A DNA stretch of 11,931 bases from an uncultured bacterium (lineage in GTDB: Bacteria > Actinomycetota > Coriobacteriia > Coriobacteriales > Coriobacteriaceae): NCBI GenBank assembly GCA_905215275.1, contig CAJMPE010000048.1, forward strand, positions 1-11,931. The letters are read 5' to 3'. Position 1 is the first letter of the stretch. Each line of letters begins with the position of its first letter. The translations under genes and the position numbers were made by a program. The notes under the pieces were generated by a model. That model did not search any database. It saw nothing but the letters and a program-made list of their open reading frames with translations, and had not been told where the DNA came from. Of the stretch, positions 7,316 through 11,931 are shown one piece after another.

Positions 7316-7335
7316 TTTTGAAATCGAGGGCAAAA
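7316..7335. promoter_or_regulatory. Candidate LacI-family operator
   Basis: TTTTG (7316-7320) and CAAAA (7331-7335) form an inverted repeat with 10 bp between them, centred exactly on CG (7325-7326). LacI-family operators are typically dyads with a central CG pair. It also fits 12 of 14 positions of the generic Gram-positive cre pattern. It overlaps the -35-like TTGACT, a suitable place for repression of the PTS gene. Confidence 0.5.
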
Positions 7336-7413
7336 TCGCAGGATTCATTTTTGGTTAAACGCATAACTAAATCGCATAACCAACGCTCTGACCTGCGCGT
7401 TTACCGAAATAAG

Positions 7414-7443
7414 CTGGCATTAAGAAAAACGAGCACCTATATT
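7414..7443 (+). promoter_or_regulatory. Possible PTS promoter
   Basis: TATATT (7438-7443, five of six -10 consensus bases) lies 18 nt after CTGGCA (7414-7419, four of six -35 bases), about 100 nt before the PTS start. The other candidate uses TTGACT at 7311, but that lacks a good -10. Confidence 0.3.
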
Positions 7444-7543
7444 GTTCTTGTCGAAAAGACAGCAAGTCCAAACGGCAGGGGATGCTCCGGAGGCCTCCGC
7501 AAACGGTGTCTTGCGCACGCAACTCTATGAAAAGAGGGAAGCA

Positions 7544-9016
7544 ATGAAGATCGTAGGCGTTGCCGCCTGTACTGTGGGTATCGCCCACACGTATATGGCC
7601 CAGAAGGCGATTCAGGATGAATGCGCCGCCCGTGGCATCGAGTGCAAGGTCGAGGCTCAGGGTGGCCTGGGTATCGAGAATGAGCTCACGCAGGAAGACG
7701 TGGACTCCGCCGACCTGGTCCTGGAGTCCGTCGACGTGGGTGTCGAGAACGAGGACCGTTTTGAGCAGAAGATGGCCGAGGGCAAGTTCCTGAAGGTCGG
7801 CACCTCGGATGTAATCGCCGATCCGGTAAAGATCATCGACCAGGCCATTGAGATCATCAAGGCGACGGGTGGCGCCGTTGACGCGCCCAAGGCCGAGGCC
7901 AAGGCAGAGAAGAAGGCCGTCTCCGCTGCCCCGCAGGCCCCGACACCGGCGTCCAAGCAGTCTATCTTTGCCGATCCTGGCAAGACGCTGCTCAATGCAT
8001 TCAATACCGGCGTTTCCTATTTTATCCCCATCGTCGTTATCGGCGGCGTGTTTCTTGCCTTCTCGCTGGCATCCGGTACCGCCGGCGCCAACGGCATGGA
8101 GGTTACGAACCCGCTGATGGTGAGCCTTAACACCATCGGCATGGCCGGCATCTCCATGATGATCCCGGTGCTTGCGGCATACATCTCCTACTCGATGGCC
8201 GGCAAGCCCGCGCTCGCCCCCGGTTTTGTCCTGGGCTACCTGGTCAACAACGCAGTCGTTACCCCTAACGGCAACAGCGTTTCGACCGGCTTCTTGGGCG
8301 CCATGATCATGGCGGTCATCTGCGGCTACTTTGTCCGCTGGATGAAGACCTGGAAGGTCAACAACACCATCCAGACCATCATGCCCATCCTGATCATCCC
8401 GATTCTGACCTCGCTTGTCCTGGGCATGGCCTATATCTACATCCTGGCCACGCCGCTTGGCTTTGTGATGGACTGGCTCACCGGCGTGCTCGGCAGCCTG
8501 CAGGGCGGTTCCGCAGTTGTCCTGGGTCTGGTCATTGGCGTTATGACCGCCTTCGATATGGGTGGCCCCATCAACAAGACCGCCTCGACCTTCACCATGG
8601 CCATCATGGCCTCCGGCATCTATGGCCCCAACGGCATGTTCCGCGTCGCCGTCGCCATTCCCCCGATTGCCTGCGGCCTTGCTGCGCTCATCGCCAAGAA
8701 CAAGTTCGATGACGCCGATCGCCAGATGGGTATCTCCGCACTGTTCATGGGCTGCATCGGCATTACCGAGGGCGCTATCCCCTTCGCGGTCAAGGACCTT
8801 GGCCACACCCTGCCCGGCATCTGCATCGGCTCTGCCGTGGGCGCGGCGCTCGCCGCCTTCCAGGGTATCGACTGCTACGTCCCGCACGGTGGCTTTATCG
8901 TCGCCCTTGCCACCAACAACGTCGCGCTGTTCTGCCTGGACATCGTGATTGGCGCCGTGGTCGCCGCTGCAATCCTGATTGCCATGAAGCCCACGCTCGA
9001 CAAGCAGGCCAAGTAA
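7544..9016 (+). CDS. PTS transporter, fructose-family EIIBC
   Basis: This 490-aa membrane permease imports and phosphorylates a sugar. Residues 1-105 are a fructose-type EIIB with the phosphocysteine C9 in A-A-C-T-V-G-I-A-H-T-Y-M-A; the commoner form is C-P-T-G-I-A-H-T, so two residues differ. An Ala/Lys/Pro linker (about 112-140) joins it to EIIC (about 145-485), which has many hydrophobic segments and the family motifs F-D-M-G-G-P-I-N-K (337-345) and G-I-T-E-G-A-I-P-F (406-414). No EIIA domain is fused or adjacent, so it must borrow EIIA and HPr from elsewhere. AGAGGGA at 7533-7539 sets ATG 7544. It is divergent from the LacI-type regulator and heads the sugar cluster. No 1-phosphofructokinase lies nearby, so fructose need not be the substrate. 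Confidence 0.92.
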   Translation: MKIVGVAACTVGIAHTYMAQKAIQDECAARGIECKVEAQGGLGIENELTQEDVDSADLVLESVDVGVENEDRFEQKMAEGKFLKVGTSDVIADPVKIIDQAIEIIKATGGAVDAPKAEAKAEKKAVSAAPQAPTPASKQSIFADPGKTLLNAFNTGVSYFIPIVVIGGVFLAFSLASGTAGANGMEVTNPLMVSLNTIGMAGISMMIPVLAAYISYSMAGKPALAPGFVLGYLVNNAVVTPNGNSVSTGFLGAMIMAVICGYFVRWMKTWKVNNTIQTIMPILIIPILTSLVLGMAYIYILATPLGFVMDWLTGVLGSLQGGSAVVLGLVIGVMTAFDMGGPINKTASTFTMAIMASGIYGPNGMFRVAVAIPPIACGLAALIAKNKFDDADRQMGISALFMGCIGITEGAIPFAVKDLGHTLPGICIGSAVGAALAAFQGIDCYVPHGGFIVALATNNVALFCLDIVIGAVVAAAILIAMKPTLDKQAK

Positions 9017-9030
9017 ACCTTTAAGGACTC

Positions 9031-9068
9031 CGGTTGTGCGGAGGGATGGATTTGACTCCGCACAACCG
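9031..9068 (+). terminator. Perfect 13-bp hairpin after the PTS gene, with a loop complementary to downstream sequence
   Basis: CGGTTGTGCGGAG (9031-9043) pairs exactly with CTCCGCACAACCG (9056-9068) around a 12-nt loop. No T run follows, so it is not a standard terminator. Ten loop bases, GGATGGATTT (9044-9053), are the exact complement of AAATCCATCC (9082-9091), allowing a pseudoknot or an alternative helix. It may protect the PTS message or control readthrough into the next gene. Confidence 0.6.
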
Positions 9069-9100
9069 CCCCTACACAACAAAATCCATCCGTACTGATA

Positions 9101-9130
9101 GGGCCCACATCTGGGTCCCAGGGAACTTTT
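9101..9130 (+). terminator. Second hairpin before the GatZ-family gene
   Basis: GGGCCCA (9101-9107) pairs with TGGGTCCC (9112-9119) with one bulged T and a 4-nt loop. TTTT begins eight bases later (9127-9130). It is a weak terminator or attenuator. Just after it comes TTTTG-T-CAAAA (9127-9137). Confidence 0.4.
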
Positions 9131-9160
9131 GTCAAAAATCCTCTGGAGAAGGAGAACAAA

Positions 9161-10435
9161 ATGTCCAACCTCACCATCCGCCAGGCCGTTCAGGGCATGC
9201 TCAAACTGCAGGATAGCGGCGATCACGCAACCATGGTCGGCATTGGCCCCATGAGCCCCAACCTGATTCAGGCCGTGTTCGAGCTTGCCAAGGACGAGGA
9301 TTTCCCGCCCATGTTTATCGCCAGCCGCAACCAGGTCGATATGGACGAGATGGGCGCCGGCTACGTCAACGGTTGGGACCAGACGCGCTTTGCCGCCGAC
9401 ATCAAGAAGGTCGCCGACGAGGTGGGTTACACCGGTCCGTACTACCTGTGCCGAGATCACGGCGGTCCGTGGCAGCGCGACGAGGAGCGTAACGCCCACC
9501 TGCCCGAGGACGAGGCCATGGAGCTCGCCCGCAAGTCCTTCGTCGCCGACATGGAGGCAGGCTTTGACCTGCTGATGGTCGACCCCACCAAGGATCCCTA
9601 TCAGATCGGCAAGGTTATTCCGCTCGACGTGGTGCTTCGCCGCACGATCGATCTTATCGACTACCTTGAGCAGTACCGTCGCGAGCATAACCTGCCCGAG
9701 GTCGCCTATGAGGTCGGTACCGAGGAGACCAATGGCGGCTTGACCTCTACCGATAAGTACGAGGAGTTCATTTCTCAGCTGCAGCCCGAGCTCGAGAAGC
9801 GCGGCTGCCCCATGCCCACCTTTATCGTCGGCCAGACCGGCACCCTTACCCGCTGGACGGAGCAGGTCGGTCACTACAACTTCAAGAACGCCCGCGAGCT
9901 TGCCGATATGGCCAAGCGCTATGGCGTGGGCCTGAAGGAGCACAACGCCGACTATCTGGACGACGCGACGCTGCTCGAGCACATCCCGGCACACGTGACC
10001 GCCTCCAACGTCGCTCCGCAGTATGGCACCGAGGAGACCCGCGCCTACCTCAAGCTCTGCGCCACCGAGCAGATCCTGGTCGACAACGGTCTGTGCGATG
10101 ACCCCTCCGACCTGTATCACACGCTGCTGGTCAAGGCTATCAAGACCGAGCGCTGGCGCAAGTGGATGACTGGCGACGACGTCAACCTGCAGGTCGATGA
10201 CATCCTTGCCGACGATGAGCTCAGCCTGAAGATCCTGGATGTCTCCGGCCACTATGCGTTCAACGATCCCGAGGTCAAGGAGCAGGTCGAGAAGCTCTAT
10301 CGCAACCTCGCTGCCCAGGACATCGACGGCAAGCGCTTTGTGATCGAGCACATCAAGCGCCCGATCAAGCAGTACGTCGTCGGTCTTAACCTCAAGGGCG
10401 TCACGACCCGCATCGAGGCCGCTCTTGCCGAGTAA
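9161..10435 (+). CDS. GatZ/KbaZ-family protein (tagatose-bisphosphate aldolase subunit or ketose-phosphate 4-epimerase)
   Basis: This 424-aa cytoplasmic protein matches the GatZ/KbaZ family in length (E. coli members about 420) and in landmarks: A-S-R-N-Q-V-D (54-60, compare TSNQVD), a D-H-G-G-P-W motif (99-104, compare GGDHLGPN), F-D-L-L-M-V-D (135-141) and Y-E-V-G-T-E-E-T-N-G-G. In enterobacteria GatZ stabilises the class II aldolase GatY. No GatY or KbaY gene, and no kinase to make a bisphosphate substrate, is present here. Some GatZ relatives have been described as tagatose-6-phosphate 4-epimerases, which would fit the PTS upstream and the transaldolase and transketolase downstream. AAGGAG at 9149-9154 sets the start. 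Family is secure; aldolase-subunit versus epimerase function is undecided. Confidence 0.86.
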   Translation: MSNLTIRQAVQGMLKLQDSGDHATMVGIGPMSPNLIQAVFELAKDEDFPPMFIASRNQVDMDEMGAGYVNGWDQTRFAADIKKVADEVGYTGPYYLCRDHGGPWQRDEERNAHLPEDEAMELARKSFVADMEAGFDLLMVDPTKDPYQIGKVIPLDVVLRRTIDLIDYLEQYRREHNLPEVAYEVGTEETNGGLTSTDKYEEFISQLQPELEKRGCPMPTFIVGQTGTLTRWTEQVGHYNFKNARELADMAKRYGVGLKEHNADYLDDATLLEHIPAHVTASNVAPQYGTEETRAYLKLCATEQILVDNGLCDDPSDLYHTLLVKAIKTERWRKWMTGDDVNLQVDDILADDELSLKILDVSGHYAFNDPEVKEQVEKLYRNLAAQDIDGKRFVIEHIKRPIKQYVVGLNLKGVTTRIEAALAE

Positions 10436-10454
10436 GTAGCTTTTCCTACGCGAC

Positions 10455-10490
10455 GCCGGGCCTGGGGCATGTCCCAGCTGCAGGCCCGGC
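10455..10490 (+). repeat. Perfect 10-bp hairpin after the GatZ-family gene
   Basis: GCCGGGCCTG (10455-10464) pairs exactly with CAGGCCCGGC (10481-10490). The 16-nt loop contains GGG/CCC and the sequence TGTCCCA (10470-10476), which is complementary to the 5' arm of the next hairpin (TGGGACA, 10494-10500). It is a candidate antiterminator partner or a message-stabilising element. Confidence 0.6.
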
Positions 10491-10492
10491 AC

Positions 10493-10529
10493 ATGGGACA
10501 AAGGGGCAGTCCCTTTGTCCCATTCTTTT
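10493..10529 (+). terminator. Intrinsic terminator made by a GGGACAAAGGG-type palindrome
   Basis: ATGGGACAAAGGG (10493-10505) pairs perfectly over 13 bp with CCCTTTGTCCCAT (10511-10523) around a 5-nt loop, and TCTTTT follows. It has the form of a strong terminator between the GatZ-family gene and transaldolase. I recall closely similar palindromes scattered in coriobacterial genomes, so it may also be a dispersed repeat; that is memory, not a search. Confidence 0.75.
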
Positions 10530-10559
10530 GAGTTTTAGCTTCCTTTGAAGGGGTTCACC

Positions 10560-11243
10560 ATGAAGTTCTTTATCGATACCGCCAATCTGGACGAGATTGC
10601 CGAGGCCAAGAGCTGGGGCTGCCTGGCCGGTGTTACCACCAACCCGTCCCTGTACGCCAAGACCGGCGGCAAGCTTGCCGACTTTGAGCCCCATATGCTC
10701 AAGATTGCCGAGCTCTGCGAGGGTCTGCCCGTGTCTGCCGAGTCCACCGCGACTACTGCCGAGGGCATGATCGAGGAGGGCAAGCGTCTTGCCGCCCTCG
10801 CTCCCAACATCGTGGTTAAGCTTCCCGTGTGCGAGGCCGGCCTTGCCGCCTGCCGCGCCCTGGCCGACGCAGGTGTGCGCGTCAACATGACGCTTGTTTT
10901 CTCGCCGACCCAGGCCTTGATGGCCGCCAACGCCGGCGCTCGCTACATCAGCCCGTTTGTGGGGCGCTTCGATGACATCGCCGAGGACGGTATCTCGCAG
11001 CTCGACAATGTTGTGACTTGCATCAAGAACTATGACTGGACCGGCAAGAACGTCGACGACACCGTTGAGATCATCACCGCTTCGGTCCGCACGCCCAACC
11101 ATGTGACCCAGGCGGCGCTGCTTGGTGCCGACATTGCGACCGTCCCCATGGCCGCTCTTAAGAAATGCTTGCATCACCCGCTGACCGACCAGGGCCTTGC
11201 CTCTTTTGAGGCTGATTGGCAGAAGGTCGTCGCTCAGGCTTAA
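10560..11243 (+). CDS. Transaldolase, small TalC/MipB type
   Basis: This 227-aa class I aldolase-fold enzyme transfers a dihydroxyacetone unit between sugar phosphates in the non-oxidative pentose phosphate pathway. The Schiff-base lysine is K87 in N-I-V-V-K-L-P-V. D6 and N28 (T-T-N-P-S) are in the expected places. Two residues separate it from fructose-6-phosphate aldolase: E61 stands where FsaA has Gln59, and F133 (S-P-F-V-G-R) where FsaA has Tyr131. Both favour true transaldolase. The start is ATG 10560, with GGGG at 10550-10553; an in-frame TTG at 10545 is less likely. It sits between the GatZ-family gene and transketolase, each junction marked by a hairpin. The symbol tal would be usual, but the locus name cannot be confirmed. 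Confidence 0.93.
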   Translation: MKFFIDTANLDEIAEAKSWGCLAGVTTNPSLYAKTGGKLADFEPHMLKIAELCEGLPVSAESTATTAEGMIEEGKRLAALAPNIVVKLPVCEAGLAACRALADAGVRVNMTLVFSPTQALMAANAGARYISPFVGRFDDIAEDGISQLDNVVTCIKNYDWTGKNVDDTVEIITASVRTPNHVTQAALLGADIATVPMAALKKCLHHPLTDQGLASFEADWQKVVAQA

Positions 11244-11254
11244 CGAGTGGATTG

Positions 11255-11283
11255 CCCCGGCATCGCGTCATCCGGTGCCGGGG
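11255..11283 (+). terminator. Hairpin between transaldolase and transketolase
   Basis: CCCCGGCA (11255-11262) pairs perfectly with TGCCGGGG (11276-11283) around a 13-nt loop and is followed by TTGTT. The T run is poor, so it is more likely a partial terminator or a processing and stability element within an operon. It ends 23 bases before the transketolase start. Confidence 0.55.
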
Positions 11284-11306
11284 TTGTTCTCAAGAGAGGA
11301 ATTCGT

Positions 11307-11931
11307 ATGACCAACCAGGAGCTGGCAAAGGTCGCCAATGAGGTCAGGAAGGGTGTCGTGACTGCGGTTCACGCGGCCAAGTCGGGACATCCGGGTGGAT
11401 CGCTCGGTGCTGCCGACATCATGACGTATCTGTACTTTGAGGAAATGAATATCGATCCTGCTGACCCTCACAAGGCCGATCGCGATCGCTTTGTGCTCTC
11501 CAAGGGTCACGCGGCGCCGGGCCTGTATTCGGTGTTGGCAAATCGCGGCTATTTTCCCGTCGAAGAGCTCGAGACGCTCCGCCATATTGGCAGCCGACTG
11601 CAGGGCCATCCCAACATGAACGACACCCCGGGCATCGATATGTCCACCGGATCGCTCGGTCAGGGTATCTCCGCCGCGGTTGGAATGGCACTCGCCGCAA
11701 AGCACTGGGGTGACAGCTACCGCGTCTACACGTTGCTGGGCGACGGCGAGTGCGAGGAGGGCCAGGTGTGGGAGGCGGCCATGTTTGCCGGCAACCATGC
11801 GCTCGACAATCTTGTTGCCGTCGTCGACCACAACGGCTTGCAGATTGACGGCACGATCGATGAGGTCAACTCGGCCATGCCGCTCGCTGACAAGTTCCGC
11901 GCCTTTAAGTGGCATGTGATCGAGCTAGCCG
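11307..11931 (+). CDS. Transketolase, N-terminal (thiamine diphosphate) part, cut by the window end
   Basis: The 208 visible residues are the start of a transketolase, which moves two-carbon units between pentose-pathway sugars using thiamine diphosphate. Landmarks are S-G-H28-P-G-G, S-K-G-H68-A-A-P, Q-G-H101-P and the cofactor motif G145-D-G-E-C-E-E-G with its distal N176 in D-H-N-G-L-Q-I-D. The frame is open to the last base, so the 3' end is missing. The short N-terminus and sequence style resemble split transketolases of about 270-280 aa whose C-terminal half is a separate gene. I would expect that partner just beyond the window. GAGAGGA at 11294-11300 sets ATG 11307. It follows transaldolase in the same direction after 63 bp, as expected for a pentose-phosphate unit. 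Confidence 0.92.
   Translation, partial: MTNQELAKVANEVRKGVVTAVHAAKSGHPGGSLGAADIMTYLYFEEMNIDPADPHKADRDRFVLSKGHAAPGLYSVLANRGYFPVEELETLRHIGSRLQGHPNMNDTPGIDMSTGSLGQGISAAVGMALAAKHWGDSYRVYTLLGDGECEEGQVWEAAMFAGNHALDNLVAVVDHNGLQIDGTIDEVNSAMPLADKFRAFKWHVIELA

Larger units (their letters stand above)
7129..7543. promoter_or_regulatory. Divergent control region between regulator and PTS gene
   Basis: This 415-bp region is locally AT-rich at about 7290-7450 and holds no convincing gene. Visible elements are: GTATGC-N10-GCATAC (7225-7230, 7241-7246); GGTC...GACC around AAATTT (7254-7269); CGGCA...TGCCG (7269-7273, 7282-7286); a -35-like TTGACT (7311-7316) overlapping the CG-centred dyad; a direct repeat CGCATAAC (7360-7367, 7373-7380); the palindrome CGGAGGCCTCCG (7488-7499); and TTGCG-CA-CGCAA (7511-7522). 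It should contain promoters in both directions and the regulator's binding site or sites. Confidence 0.6.

Noticed and set aside
7320..7333. CcpA catabolite-response (cre) site
   Set aside because: It matches 12 of 14 positions, but CcpA is a Firmicutes regulator, not expected in the inferred lineage, and a dedicated LacI-family protein is encoded next door. A local operator is the better reading.
7318..7530. Small 70-codon open frame in the divergent region
   Set aside because: No ribosome site, no recognisable features, and it overlaps the candidate operator and promoter.
7367..10501. A very long open frame (over 1000 codons) on the minus strand
   Set aside because: It runs antisense to two clearly recognisable genes (PTS EIIBC and GatZ family) and across the gap between them. 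Its translation is low in structure, rich in Gly/Asp/His/Val and matches no family. It is a reflection of GC-rich codon use.
10560..11243. Fructose-6-phosphate aldolase
   Set aside because: Glu and Phe stand at the two diagnostic positions where FsaA has Gln and Tyr, and a transketolase gene follows. Transaldolase fits better.
1..11931. Mobile elements, CRISPR array, tRNA or rRNA
   Set aside because: No transposase, integrase, regular spacer-repeat pattern or RNA-gene landmark was seen on either strand.

Overview
This window looks like a chromosomal segment of a high-GC Gram-positive bacterium, most likely a gut Coriobacteriia such as Collinsella. That placement is inference. It rests on the GC-rich coding style, a Tat-type lipoprotein, the firmicute/coriobacterial family of secreted nuclease, and a perfect palindrome of the GGGACAAAGGG type that I recall from such genomes. 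No rRNA, tRNA, CRISPR array, transposase or prophage gene was found.

Layout. (1) Positions 1-2572 hold a polar amino-acid ABC importer operon. It encodes a Tat-dependent substrate-binding lipoprotein, a HisM-type permease (stop and start overlap as TAATG) and an ATPase starting at GTG. The operon is preceded by a candidate promoter with a repeated TAAAGTG element and followed by a strong terminator. (2) Positions 2573-4955 hold a 237-nt leader and an EF-G-like GTPase paralogue with degenerate G motifs, ending in an intrinsic terminator. (3) Positions 5015-7128 on the minus strand hold a LacI-family regulator and, downstream of it, a secreted DNA/RNA non-specific endonuclease. (4) Positions 7129-7543 are a 415-bp divergent control region with a dyad centred on CG, the form expected of a LacI-family operator. 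(5) Positions 7544-11931 hold a sugar cluster on the plus strand: fructose-family PTS EIIBC, a GatZ/KbaZ-family protein, a small transaldolase, and the 5' part of a split transketolase N-subunit that runs off the window.

How the genes may work together. The sugar cluster has a PTS importer but no sugar-phosphate kinase, no EIIA and no GatY-type catalytic aldolase in view. The GatZ-family protein is followed by transaldolase and transketolase. The simplest reading is import of a hexose or hexulose as its phosphate, conversion by the GatZ-family protein (possibly as a 4-epimerase rather than an aldolase subunit), and passage through the non-oxidative pentose phosphate reactions, under the divergently encoded LacI-type repressor. 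This is inference.

The most unusual signals are structural. Each gene junction in the sugar cluster carries a strong RNA hairpin. Two of the hairpin loops are complementary to sequence just downstream (10 nt at 9044-9053 with 9082-9091; 7 nt at 10470-10476 with 10494-10500), which suggests pseudoknots or switching between alternative structures. The EF-G paralogue has lost the usual DxxG glycine and the NKxD aspartate.
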